Positions 1-7,825 of a stretch of 16,257 nucleotides of DNA are shown here, piece by piece. Where the stretch lies: contig CALGSR010000117.1 of the NCBI GenBank assembly GCA_937902115.1, positions 1 through 16,257 of the forward strand, read 5' to 3'. The translations under genes were made by a program, and so were the position numbers. This DNA comes from an uncultured Bacillus sp. GTDB lineage: Bacteria > Bacillota > Bacilli > Bacillales > Cytobacillaceae. The notes under the pieces are model-generated. The model searched no databases, had not been told where the DNA came from, and worked only from the letters and a program-made list of their open reading frames with translations. The first letter of the stretch is position 1. Each line of letters begins with the position of its first letter.

Positions 1-56
1 ACAATGTTCAAGGGGAATCAATCGTGAACAAAGTAATAAACAAATGGAGGGTATAA
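1..56 (+). CDS. Partial C-terminal end of an upstream gene
   Basis: The frame starting at base 3 is open from the window edge and ends at TAA 54-56, giving the tail NVQGESIVNKVINKWRV. The next gene's Shine-Dalgarno (GGAGGG, 46-51) lies inside its last codons and the next start (TTG 59) is two bases past the stop. That is the usual pattern of translationally coupled genes. The frame of the next gene is also open to the window edge, so the choice rests on this coupling pattern. Too little is visible to name a family. Confidence 0.4.
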   Translation, partial: NVQGESIVNKVINKWRV

Positions 57-58
57 AA

Positions 59-256
59 TTGGATAGCAAGGAAAAGGATTCTAAAGGCAATTTCCAAGTA
101 AAGAACGATATCTATAATAACATTACTCTTTCTGTTAATTTCGGTGATTCAATAAATCTATTAGCTCTTATTGCAGGTTGCTTGGTTATTAAAAGTATTT
201 CTAAACAATGCAAAATGAATAAGAAATTACAAAAAAACACTAAAATTAAAGTATGA
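59..256 (+). CDS. Small hypothetical protein with one hydrophobic segment (65 aa)
   Basis: I do not recognise the family. The protein has a charged, Lys-rich N-terminus, a stretch of about 15 mostly apolar residues (INLLALIAGCLVIKSI) and a very basic Lys/Asn-rich tail, so it may be a small membrane-associated protein with the basic tail inside the cell. I chose TTG at 59 because GGAGGG at 46-51 sits 7 bases upstream. An ATG at 44 in the same frame would overlap that site and has no Shine-Dalgarno of its own. The gene appears coupled to the one ending at 56 and is closed by a good terminator 9 bases past its stop. It seems to be the last gene of an operon that starts outside the window. Confidence 0.55.
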   Translation: MDSKEKDSKGNFQVKNDIYNNITLSVNFGDSINLLALIAGCLVIKSISKQCKMNKKLQKNTKIKV

Positions 257-265
257 TTTCTCGGG

Positions 266-295
266 GAACAGAAAAATCTGTTCTTTTTATTTTTT
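266..295 (+). terminator. Rho-independent terminator after the small membrane-type gene
   Basis: GAACAG (266-271) pairs with CTGTTC (278-283) around a six-base A-rich loop and is followed at once by a T-rich run (284-295). The short perfect stem with a U-tract is a standard intrinsic terminator and ends the upstream operon. Confidence 0.75.
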
Positions 296-410
296 CACCC
301 ATCATTCATCATTTTAGTGGATGAGCATAATAGGGTCCAAGTGGATGATTACAAACGCATTTTTTTGAATTATCATATTAGTTGGACTTTATGTTAATGG
401 AATCCACTAA

Positions 411-416
411 AAGGAG
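411..416 (+). promoter_or_regulatory. Ribosome binding site deciding the dehydrogenase start
   Basis: AAGGAG at 411-416 stands 10 bases before ATG 427 and 7 bases before GTG 424. It lies downstream of an upstream in-frame ATG at 382, so the longer form starting there is unlikely. The conserved family N-terminus MKIGFIGLG begins exactly at 427. Confidence 0.6.
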
Positions 417-426
417 TGTAATCGTG

Positions 427-1326
427 ATGAAAATTGGTTTTATCGGTTTGGGTACCATGGGTCTTCCAATGGCACATAATTTGTTGAAAAGTGGGCATGA
501 GCTTATTATTTATAATCGTACAAAAGAGAAAATGAGTGTTCTTGCAGAGAATGGGGGGATGATTGCTCGCTCACCTAAAGAAGTAGCCGCGCAAAGTGAA
601 ATCGTCTTCACGATGTTAACAGCGGATGCCGCTGTTGAGGAGGTCATCCTCGGTGAAGACGGGATTATAGAGGGAGCCTATCCAGGATTAATTGTGATTG
701 ATTCCAGTACGATTGCACCGAATACAAGTAAAAAAGTAGCGGAAGAACTTTCACGCCATGATGTTGAAATGCTGGATGCACCAGTAACCGGCAGTGAGCC
801 ACAAGCGATTGAAGGAACGCTGACGTTTATGGTTGGCGGTAAAAAGGAACTTTATGAAAAATGTATGGATCTATTTCTAGTGATGGGGAAAGTCTCCTAT
901 TATATGGGAGAAAATGGACAGGGCTCCTATATGAAACTGGCAAATAATTCGATGGCTGCCATCAACCTTCTAGCGTTCTCAGAGGCGATCACTATGGCTA
1001 CAAAGGCGGGGATCGACCCGGAACTTTTTGTACAGGTAATAAGCAGCGGGGCAGCAAGAAGCGGCATGGCAGAAATTAAAGCAGCAAAAGTGATTAATCG
1101 GGATTTCCAGCCTCACTTCATGGCGCAGCTATTACATAAGGATCTTGGTCTGGCTTCTGATGTAGCGAAAGAATTAGAACTTTCAGCTCCGGTTCTGGCG
1201 CTTGCAAAAGAAATTTTTCAAATGGCCAAGGCAAAAGGATATGGTGCAGAAGACATGAGCGCTGTTGTTAAGTGTTATGAGGAATGGGCAGGGATTACGG
1301 TTAAAAAGGCGAGTGTAGAAATTTAA
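427..1326 (+). CDS. NAD(P)-dependent beta-hydroxyacid dehydrogenase (3-hydroxyisobutyrate dehydrogenase family)
   Basis: This 299-residue soluble enzyme has the family's usual length and layout. Residues 4-12 carry the Rossmann motif GxGxxG (GFIGLGTMG). NRT at 30-32 ends the second beta strand, and an Arg there often accompanies NADPH preference. DAPVTG at 117-122 is the substrate-binding loop, and K170 in GSYMKLANN is the expected catalytic lysine, with N174 beside it. A KDLGLA motif in the C-terminal helical domain is also conserved. The family oxidises or reduces small beta-hydroxyacids (3-hydroxyisobutyrate, tartronate semialdehyde, glyoxylate and others). The substrate cannot be read from sequence. 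The start is ATG 427, with GTG 424 as alternative. The BenE-type transporter gene follows after 160 bases, so the two may serve one carboxylate pathway, but that is only suggested by position. Confidence 0.9.
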   Translation: MKIGFIGLGTMGLPMAHNLLKSGHELIIYNRTKEKMSVLAENGGMIARSPKEVAAQSEIVFTMLTADAAVEEVILGEDGIIEGAYPGLIVIDSSTIAPNTSKKVAEELSRHDVEMLDAPVTGSEPQAIEGTLTFMVGGKKELYEKCMDLFLVMGKVSYYMGENGQGSYMKLANNSMAAINLLAFSEAITMATKAGIDPELFVQVISSGAARSGMAEIKAAKVINRDFQPHFMAQLLHKDLGLASDVAKELELSAPVLALAKEIFQMAKAKGYGAEDMSAVVKCYEEWAGITVKKASVEI

Positions 1327-1345
1327 TATAAGATCTGTGTGAATG

Positions 1346-1381
1346 AAGAGGGGGAACAGCTAAATGAGAGTATCCCCTCTT
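1346..1381 (+). terminator. Possible weak terminator or stem-loop after the dehydrogenase gene
   Basis: AAGAGGGG (1346-1353) pairs perfectly with CCCCTCTT (1374-1381) across a 20-base loop. The stem is GC-rich, but the bases after it (TGTTGAG) are a poor U-tract. It may act as an attenuator or as mRNA 3' end protection rather than a strong terminator. Confidence 0.35.
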
Positions 1382-1486
1382 TGTTGAGCTAAGGGAATAA
1401 CCGGAATTATTTTCGGAATATTCGCAAACCTATAGATAGGATTATATATTTATTTAGGAAATAGTTAAAATAAGAGGTAAATTGAA

Positions 1487-2746
1487 ATGATAGACAAACA
1501 TATACATGCAAATTTAAAAGATTTACGTCAGAATATCAATGTCAATACGGGCAGTGCTGCATTAGTTGCTACTATTTTTGGATGTACTGGTCCTGTTTTA
1601 AATATTATAAGTGGAGCTGCAAACGCCGGTTTATCGTATGCCCAGACAATAAGCTGGATATTCGCGATTTATTTTTTTAGTGGATTAGTCGGGATATTTT
1701 TATCATTAAAGTATCGGCTTCCGATTTCAGGAGCCGGAACCCTCCCTGGAGCTGTATTAGTTGCAGGTTCTTTAACACATTTTTCATTAAACGAAGCAAT
1801 CGCCGCCTATCTAGCAGCAAATATTCTTGTCCTTATTCTTGGTGCGTCAGGCTTAATCGATAAAGTGATGAAATGGATACCAATTCCAATCGTGATGGCC
1901 ATGATTGTTGGTGTAATGATTCGTTTTGCGACGGAAATGATCACATCGATTACGGTTTCACCATTACTCGCAGGAACAGCTATTCTCGTATTTTTGCTTT
2001 CATCACGCTATTTGAAAAAGGTCCCACCTGTTTTAACGGCACTCATTGCTGCTCTCCTTTTAGCCATCTTTACGAATGCGTTTGAAGTTCAGAATATTCA
2101 TTCCGTTTATACGGTTCCACAATTAATCATGCCGGTATTTAGTCTTGAAGCCATTTTTTCGATTGGAATTCCACTTGCATTACTGATTATTTGCAGTGAA
2201 AATGCTCAAGCAACTGGAGTGCTAATGGCGCAAGGATTTAAGCCTCCGAACAGTGCAATGGCTATTTGCGGTTCCGCTGTCGGAATTCTTGCTTCCTTCT
2301 TCGGTGGTCATGCGACGAATATCGCTGGAACGATGACAGCGATTTGTTCCGCAAAAGAGGTAGGAGAGAAAGAAAGCAGATATGCGTCGTCGGTTCTGAA
2401 TGGGGTGTTCTTTTCCACCTTTGGTCTATTGGCCTCATTAATCATTCCATTTGTGATCGCGATGCCTATTGTAATCGTAAATGTGATTGCCGGGCTGGCT
2501 ATGCTAGGGATTCTCATAAATTCCCTAAAAACCGCTTTTTCTGATAGTAAGTTTCAAATAGGTGCTTTTTTTGCCTTAATTATTGGAGTATCAGGTGTGA
2601 ACTTTTTCAATATCAGTGCTCCATTATGGGCCATTCTTGGAGGTTTGCTCGTTTCATTTCTAATGGAAACCGATCATTTTAAACGGAAAAGCATGGCGAA
2701 TGACCAAATGGTGCCAATGGAGCGAAAGGTGAAGACTAGTTGTTGA
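1487..2746 (+). CDS. BenE-family benzoate/H+ symporter-like membrane transporter
   Basis: The 419-residue protein is almost wholly hydrophobic, with roughly eleven to twelve membrane-spanning segments and a short basic tail (after about residue 400), the size and profile of BenE proteins. Recognisable family stretches are FGCTGPVLNIISGAANAGL near residues 31-50, an SGAGTLPGA segment near 82-90, and FGGHATNIAGTMTAIC around 268-283, matching the conserved GGH-x-x-N-x-A signature. BenE of Acinetobacter is described as a benzoate-proton symporter. Homologues are widespread and most substrates are untested, so 'aromatic or other carboxylate uptake' is inference. AGAGG at 1473-1477 stands 9 bases before ATG 1487. 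A small palindrome CCTAT-AG-ATAGG (1429-1440) lies in the leader and could be a regulator site, though nothing else supports it. Confidence 0.85.
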   Translation: MIDKHIHANLKDLRQNINVNTGSAALVATIFGCTGPVLNIISGAANAGLSYAQTISWIFAIYFFSGLVGIFLSLKYRLPISGAGTLPGAVLVAGSLTHFSLNEAIAAYLAANILVLILGASGLIDKVMKWIPIPIVMAMIVGVMIRFATEMITSITVSPLLAGTAILVFLLSSRYLKKVPPVLTALIAALLLAIFTNAFEVQNIHSVYTVPQLIMPVFSLEAIFSIGIPLALLIICSENAQATGVLMAQGFKPPNSAMAICGSAVGILASFFGGHATNIAGTMTAICSAKEVGEKESRYASSVLNGVFFSTFGLLASLIIPFVIAMPIVIVNVIAGLAMLGILINSLKTAFSDSKFQIGAFFALIIGVSGVNFFNISAPLWAILGGLLVSFLMETDHFKRKSMANDQMVPMERKVKTSC

Positions 2747-2799
2747 AACGAATGGATGTCTTGGAGAAAAAGTCTAAGTAAAAAAAGGGATTTTTGCGA

Positions 2800-3115
2800 A
2801 TGTTGGTAAAAATGGAATTGAATCCTGCGAAAGCAGAACTCATTAATGGCTTTTTTGAAACATACTTGTCTCTAAATTAGAAAGAGAAGGAAGAGCTTAT
2901 GGAAGAGATCAGACAGTTAGAACAAAAAGAAGCAGAACAAATTTTTAAACTGCCGAATTCATGGCGGGAAAAAGGAAAGAAAGGGGGGGAATTGGAAGAA
3001 AAGAGACAAATTGCCATTCAGAAGTTAAAAGAAGGATTATTCACTTGAGTTAATTGAAAAAATCACGAAGCTTGAACGTAATGAAATTGAAGAGTTAAAG
3101 GCTGATTTAAAATAA
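2800..3115 (+). pseudogene. Decayed C-terminal tail of an Rpn-family / PD-(D/E)XK putative transposase
   Basis: From ATG 2800 the frame reads MLVKMELNPAKAELINGFFE and on to TYLSLN, then hits TAG at 2878-2880. The same frame continues with KEKEELMEEIRQLEQKEAEQ, LPNSWREKGKK and QKLKEGLFT to TGA 3046-3048. A +1 shift then restores ELIEKITKLERNEIEELKAD up to TAA 3113-3115. The order (FFETYLxL, acidic helix, LPNSWREKG, Glu/Lys coiled region, IxKITKLxxxEIEEL) is that of the C-terminal part of Rpn-family 'recombination-promoting nuclease/putative transposase' proteins common in Bacillaceae. The N-terminal nuclease domain is absent, and one nonsense and one frameshift mutation are visible, so this is a dead remnant. 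Family assignment is from memory of the motif pattern. Confidence 0.6.
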
Positions 3116-3146
3116 CAGCTATTATAATTTCCACTCACATGGATCA

Positions 3147-3177
3147 TTAAAGCGTCCTTTACAGAAGGACGCTTTAA
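3147..3177. terminator. Bidirectional terminator-like hairpin
   Basis: AAAGCGTCCTT (3149-3159) pairs perfectly with AAGGACGCTTT (3165-3175) around a five-base loop, extended by two flanking T/A pairs. It overlaps the stop codon of the minus-strand reductase and lies just past the Rpn remnant, so it can end transcripts from both sides. The U-tract on either strand is modest. Confidence 0.65.
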
Positions 3178-3731
3178 ATTTGATAAATTAATTGTACAAC
3201 GCCTGAAGAGAATGTGTTCGTATCCACCAGTTTTAAATTCAACCTTTGTTTAAAATTGACAAATAACGGTTTTCCCTCTCCCAAAATAACAGGATGGACA
3301 GATAATCTGAATTCATCAATTAGACCTAAATGGATAAAAGTTGTAATCAGACTTGCCCCGCCATACAGCCAGATATCTTTTCCGGGCTTGCTCTTTAGCT
3401 TGGCCACTTCTTCAGGAATGTGATGATTGATGAATATGGCTTGATTATCGTTTCCTTTTTGTGTTTTGGAAAAAACAACTTTCTTTTTCCTATGAACTAG
3501 CTTCCACATTTCTCTTTCAGCATCATCCATCGTATCTGGAACAAATTGTCCCCATAAATCGTAACTTTTTCTTCCATAAAAAATTGTATCAATCGAGTTT
3601 AAAAATTTATCAAACTCCATTTCAGGGTCCATGATGCACCAATCCACTTCACCATTTTTCCCTTCAATAAAACCATCTAACGTAACGGCTAAATCTAAAA
3701 TGACTTTTCTCTGCCTTGCATTACTTGACAT
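3174..3731 (-). CDS. Dihydrofolate reductase-family protein (RibD C-terminal domain fold)
   Basis: The 185-residue protein has the pattern of the stand-alone RibD_C/DHFR-like family represented by Bacillus YyaP and YwjB. LDLAVTLDGFIEGKNGEVDW opens the domain near residues 11-30, a FYGRKSYDLW segment follows near 51-60, and the C-terminal half has DIWLYGGASLITTF and FRLSVHPVILGEGKPLF, which form the NADPH-binding and closing strands. It is probably a cytosolic NAD(P)H-dependent reductase. True dihydrofolate reductase or riboflavin synthesis activity is not implied, and no folate or riboflavin genes are nearby. On the minus strand GGAGG (3739-3743) lies 7 bases before the ATG (3729-3731). The gene stands alone between convergent and divergent neighbours. 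Confidence 0.85.
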   Translation of the reverse strand: MSSNARQRKVILDLAVTLDGFIEGKNGEVDWCIMDPEMEFDKFLNSIDTIFYGRKSYDLWGQFVPDTMDDAEREMWKLVHRKKKVVFSKTQKGNDNQAIFINHHIPEEVAKLKSKPGKDIWLYGGASLITTFIHLGLIDEFRLSVHPVILGEGKPLFVNFKQRLNLKLVDTNTFSSGVVQLIYQI

Positions 3732-3781
3732 TCCTTTTCCTCCGATTATTCATGGAATACAGTTTTTTTCAGTTATATGCT

Positions 3782-3809
3782 TTGACAGTTCTTCTTGGTT
3801 AATTATATC
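3782..3809 (+). promoter_or_regulatory. Candidate sigma-A promoter upstream of the helicase pseudogene
   Basis: TTGACA (3782-3787) is a perfect -35 hexamer and TATATC (3804-3809) a fair -10 hexamer with a 16-base spacer. A Shine-Dalgarno-like AAAGGGAG follows at about 3819-3826, but no open frame of useful length begins there. It probably drives the helicase gene with a long leader. A second option is an extended -10 TGGTATTAT at 3892-3900 closer to the gene. Confidence 0.4.
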
Positions 3810-3957
3810 TAGAATTTCAAAGGGAGCAAATATCAACAACCATAACTAGGGAATCTTTAGGAAGCCGATATGCAAGATAGTTTGAAAATTATGGTATTAT
3901 AGAGCTATAGTATCTTTGAACGAAAACCACTGTCTGACAATGAAAAGAGGGACCAGT

Positions 3958-5529
3958 ATGGTTAAGCAAGGGATTTACGAACAAATCATTAATCAGGAGC
4001 TCAAATATGAACTGAATAAAATAGATAACTCCTTCGACATCGGCAAAGAACCACTAGATGTGGAGGAAGCTCGAAAAATGCTGGCTTCTTATATTTCTGT
4101 TGTAACGAGAAGAGCACTGAGATTTGTTCGCGAAAGTGAAAGCGATGACAAACAAGCGTTGCTGCAACAGATCCAGACATGCAATTCGATTATTTCAATC
4201 TTGAGCGAAAAATTAAACGAAGAGGAATTTGATTCTCTGAAAATCGCTGAAGAGGGAGAAGTACTAACTTACATCTATTCGAAAATCAATTCCGTCAAAA
4301 GCATTATGAAGGAAGAAGTCATTCGTCCTGTAACTTCTATGTCGGAAAGTTCTCTTTTCACAGGGTCAAGTTTCGAGCCCAATATGCTTGGAGAATTGAA
4401 GAAGGAGATTATTACCGCAGACACGATTGATATGCTCGTTTCTTTTATCAAATGGAGCGGGCTGCGTTGTATGATCGAAGAATTGGCGGCGTTCACAAAT
4501 CGTGGCGGCAAACTGCGAGTCATTACGACTTCTTATATGGAAGCAACGGATTTCAAGGCCATTGATGAACTAAGTAAACTCAACAATACAGAAATCAAAA
4601 TATCCTTTGATGTGGAAAGAACAAGACTCCATGCAAAAGCCTATTTATTCAAAAGAGAAACTGGCTTCAGTACAGCATACATTGGTTCCTCTAATTTATC
4701 GAATCCAGCATTAACTTCCGGCCTAGAATGGAACATCAAGGTGACAGAAAAGGACTCCTTTGATATTTTGAAAAAATTTGAAGCCACCTTTGAAAGCTAT
4801 TGGAATGACCGGGAATTTATCTTATTCGACCATGAAAAAGATGAGGATCGGAAGCGCCTAAAGCTAGCTTTATCAAAAAAGACAAATGAAACCGAAAACA
4901 AGTACAGTTTTCTTTTTGATATCCAGCCTTATTATTATCAAAAAGAAATCCTTGTGAAGCTCCAGGTAGAAAGGGAGGTTTTTGGCCGGACAAAGAACTT
5001 GCTCGTAGCAGCAACAGGTGTCGGAAAGACAGTAATTTCAGCTTTTGATTATAAACGTTACTATATGTAGCATAAGAATTCAGCCAAGCTCTTATTTGTT
5101 GCCCATCGAGAAGAAATTCTTAAACAAAGTCTGGACACCTTCCGCGTCATTTTAAAAGATGCTAATTTCGGCGACATGCTTGTTGGCCAACATCTGCCGG
5201 CATCATTGGAGCATTTATTTGTCAGTATTCAAAGCTTTAACAGTAAAAAATTGTATGAACAGATTTCATCAGATTTCTATGATTTTATCATCGTTGATGA
5301 ATTCCATCATGTGGCCGCGGAATCATATCAAAAACTGCTGAATCATTTCCGACCGAACATTCTTGTAGGCTTAACGGCAACACCCGAGAGGATGGACGGC
5401 AAGGATATTGTTGAATATTTTGACGGCAGAATTGCCGCAGAAATGAGATTAACGGAAGCGATCAATCAAAAACTGTTCAGTCCATTTCAATATTTTTGCA
5501 TTAGCGATACCGTGGAGTTATCCAAATAA
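3958..5529 (+). pseudogene. Broken PLD-nuclease / DEAD-box helicase gene (DUF3427-type), amber codon and lost C-terminus
   Basis: The N-terminal 370 residues read as a phospholipase-D-type nuclease joined to a helicase: RLHAKAYLFKR with H225-x-K227, then GSSNLSNPAL closing the HKD motif, then Walker A GVGKT at 354-358. TAG at 5068-5070 interrupts codon 371, but the same frame continues with KLLFVAHREEILKQS, the DEFH box (D447-H450) and motif III LTATPERMDG (TATP 473-476). It ends at TAA 5527-5529 after about 523 codons. Intact relatives with this PLD + SF2 + DUF3427 order are roughly 900-1000 residues, so the second RecA lobe and tail are missing. ATG 3958 has GAGGG 6 bases upstream. The stop could be a C-to-T change of CAG. 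The intact family is linked to nuclease/defence roles. Confidence 0.8.
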
Positions 5530-5786
5530 TATCATATATTGTACCGTTGCTTTACTCAATACTTTATATAGTCATCAGAATGTGTAAATTAAAGTATAGG
5601 AGAAGCAGGATTGAACTGATAAATGGGATGAGGTAGTTCGTCAAATTGCTGAAAATGTGCTATTTTTCTTTAAATCTTTAGAGGGTGATAGAAACGTCAC
5701 TCAGTAGGAAAAATAGGAAGCATCTGGGTTCGATTTAAGGAAAACTGCTCAATGGATTTAGGGAATCTATTATAATTCTCATATCT

Positions 5787-5829
5787 AAACACCCTAATTA
5801 AATTCTGTAAATAGAGGGTGTTTGATTTT
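5787..5829 (+). terminator. Terminator hairpin upstream of the methyltransferase unit
   Basis: AAACACCCT (5787-5795) pairs perfectly with AGGGTGTTT (5815-5823) across a 19-base loop and is followed by GATTTTG. It separates whatever lay upstream from the methyltransferase promoter. The large loop and imperfect U-tract lower confidence. Confidence 0.5.
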
Positions 5830-5892
5830 GCTTGGAATTGGAAAAAACCGCAAGAAAGATTATGTTAGATGATAAGTTAAATTTGTGTTATA

Positions 5893-5937
5893 TTGTTGAA
5901 ATTAACAAGTATCTTATATACAGAACTTATGTTCTGT
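5893..5937 (+). promoter_or_regulatory. Candidate methyltransferase promoter with LexA-box-like dyad
   Basis: TTGTTG (5893-5898) and TATATA (5915-5920) form a plausible -35/-10 pair with a 16-base spacer. Overlapping the expected start of transcription is a perfect dyad, ACAGAAC-TTAT-GTTCTGT (5920-5937). Its core GAAC-N4-GTTC is the invariant core of the Bacillus LexA (DinR) box, CGAACRNRYGTTYC. The flanking C and G of the consensus are replaced by A and T here. It could be an SOS operator or the site of another dimeric repressor. Confidence 0.4.
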
Positions 5938-6005
5938 GTTAAAGTAATATTAATATGAAGAGATTTTAATTAAAAAAATACTTCTTTTTAGAGGGGGGAG
6001 TTAAT

Positions 6006-7729
6006 ATGAGTACTGAAAATAAGCCGTTAAATGTACTGGACCTTTTTGCGGGTGCTGGTGGATTAAGTAATGGGTTTGAACAAACAAAGATGTTTAAAGT
6101 GAAGGTTGCAGTTGAAATAAATGAAAATGCAAGAAAAACCTATGCATTAAACCATCCGCATGTAAATGTAGATTATAAGGATATAACTACTATAGAATAT
6201 AAAAGTGCAGATGGAACATTTAAAGAGCAATTTAAAGACATTGATATTGTTATAGGGGGGCCACCTTGTCAGGGATTCTCCAATGCTAATAGACAGAAAA
6301 ACACTCTTATTTCATCTAACAATCAGCTAGTGAGGGAATATTTACGCGCTATTGAGGAAATTTCTCCAAAAGCATTTGTTATGGAAAATGTAAAAACTTT
6401 GGAATCAGATAAACATAAATTTTTTGTAAATATTGATGACACAGAAGAATTAGAAAAACTAGATATTAAACCAGATCCTGAAAATATTATTTTAGGAAGT
6501 AAAACACGATATTCTGAAAACCTTGTTTCTTTTTTGATGAATGCCCATGAAACAAAGCTTGATTTGGAACCGTATTTAATAAAAAAAGATATTTTTTCAA
6601 AATTAAATGTCCTATCAAGGAAAATAAACAAAGATTCTAATGCTGAACTACAAAAATATCTTTCAAAAGAAAAAAACAGACAGTATTTTATTAATCTACT
6701 TAATAAATGGAGTGATCTCCACTCTTTTTATTGGGATGACAAATATCAATTTGATTGGATAAGTTTTGGGGAATAGAGGATAATGGGGAAATTACTGAAA
6801 GTATCAAAAATCTTTTTTCTGATCTAATTGAAACTCAGAGGATAATAAATAAAATCTACGAAGTTATTAATAATAAAGTAATATTATATGGTTTAGAAGT
6901 AAACAACAATGATAATATAGTGATTCAGTTAAAATCATTTAACGTATTTGATTATTTAACGATTAAATTAGAATATTTAGGATACTTTTTAAATAATGGA
7001 GATCATATATTCAATGCTGCAGATTATGGGGTACCTCAACAGAGAAGAAGGTTAGTATTAATAGGCGTTCATAAAGAAGAATTAAAGGGAGGAAATTTGG
7101 AAGAAAACCCAATTAGATTACCCCGAAAATTACTTTCTGAACCAAATGGATATTTTAAAATATATCATGCAATAGGAGATTTAGAGGAAATTCCTCCGAA
7201 GACCGATGTTAAAGATGACGAGATGGAGAAAGATTTAACAAATATTCTGGATCATCCATTAAATAGATATTTAAATAATTCTCATAAAGTTTTTAATCAT
7301 GTTAGAACAGAAACAAGAGACATGGCATTAAAAAGATTTGAAGCTCTAAACCCTGGTGAAAACTTTCATAATTTAGATGAGTCTTTAAAAACAACTTATA
7401 CTGACCATACTCGAACTCAAAATACTATTTATAGAAGACTTGATTATGAGGAGCCTGCGGACACTGTTTTAAATGTAAGAAAGTCAATGTGGGTACATCC
7501 CCAAAAAAATAGGGCAATAAGTATAAGAGAAGCAGCAAGGCTACAATCATTTCAAGATTCATATAAATTTTGTGGTTCTAAGGATTCCCAGTACCAGCAA
7601 ATTGGTAATGCTGTTCCCCCATTATTTGCAAGAGTAATTGCAGAAAGTCTTTTAGAATCTCTTGGGTATGATGTTAAAGAAAAAGTGAAAGATATTATTT
7701 TATTTAAAGAGAAGGTAACAGTACAATAA
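6006..7729 (+). pseudogene. C5 cytosine DNA methyltransferase split by a frameshift
   Basis: Part one (6006-6776, 256 aa) has motif I LDLFAGAGGLSNGFE (11-25), motif II VEIN, motif IV GGPPCQGFS with catalytic C88, and motif VI ENV (127-129). Part two, in the -1 frame (open from TTG 6755 to 7729), has motif VIII YGVPQQRRRL and the IX/X end REAARLQSF and QQIGNAVPPLFARVIAESL. Adding one base at the T4G4 run 6764-6771 would join them into about 574 residues, reading WISFWGIEDNGE across the joint. The SAM-dependent enzyme would methylate cytosine C5 at an unknown site and protect self DNA from the downstream nuclease operon. No Shine-Dalgarno precedes TTG 6755, which favours a mutation. A natural split enzyme (as M.AquI or M.EcoHK31I) or a sequencing error are alternatives. 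About 200 extra residues separate motifs VI and VIII. Confidence 0.85.
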
Positions 7730-7736
7730 TAAGCAT

Positions 7737-7787
7737 AAATAATAAAAGCGTACAATTCAGGTAAATATCACAAATAGCCGTATATCC
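7737..7787. repeat. Imperfect direct repeat, copy 1 (possible IS66-type end)
   Basis: AATAATAAAA, GTACA, CACAAAT and GCCGT-TAT-CC occur here in the same order and with almost the same spacing as at 16203-16257. This copy adjoins the C-terminal end of the IS66-type transposase relic, so it may be the terminus of that insertion element. It could instead be a shared terminator module. Confidence 0.45.
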
Positions 7788-7813
7788 CGATTTTATTAAT
7801 CGAATATACGGCT
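7776..7813. terminator. Long hairpin after the methyltransferase gene
   Basis: AGCCGTATAT (7776-7785) pairs perfectly with ATATACGGCT (7804-7813), and inside it CGATT pairs with AATCG around TTATT, giving a nearly continuous stem of about 15 pairs. A T-rich stretch (TCTTTCAATTATTT) follows. It can end transcripts from the methyltransferase and, on the other strand, those reading from the transposase relic. Confidence 0.6.
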
Positions 7814-7825
7814 TCTTTCAATTAT

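Larger units (their letters stand above)
5530..6005. other. 476-bp gap: probable island junction, coding relic and methyltransferase leader
   Basis: No intact gene is present. The helicase similarity ends abruptly at about 5527. At 5615-5707 an open stretch without a proper start reads TDKWDEVVRQIAENVLFFFK and then SLEGDRNVTQ before TAG. It looks protein-coding in composition but I cannot assign it, and it may be the tail of a lost gene. A terminator hairpin follows at 5787-5829, then the AT-rich leader of the methyltransferase with a dyad at 5920-5937 and a strong ribosome binding site (GAGGGGGGAG, 5991-6000). Confidence 0.4.

Noticed and set aside
1873..2544. Plus-strand frames inside the BenE-type gene as separate small genes
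   Set aside because: They are out-of-frame readings of a clear transporter, with no start signals and Cys/Arg-rich nonsense composition.
5615..5707. A 30-codon open stretch as a real small gene
   Set aside because: The frame opens directly after a TGA and has no ATG or TTG start with a Shine-Dalgarno. It is kept only as a possible relic.
6323..6631. Open frames on the opposite strand of the methyltransferase and similar antisense frames across the window
   Set aside because: They lack ribosome binding sites and lie wholly within well-supported genes of the other strand; they are shadows of coding sequence.
6764..6771. T TTT GGG as a programmed -1 frameshift site joining the methyltransferase halves
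   Set aside because: The P-site codon could re-pair, but GGG to TGG in the A site is poor, so it does not fit X XXY YYZ, and I saw no clear stimulatory stem-loop just downstream. A simple base loss fits better.
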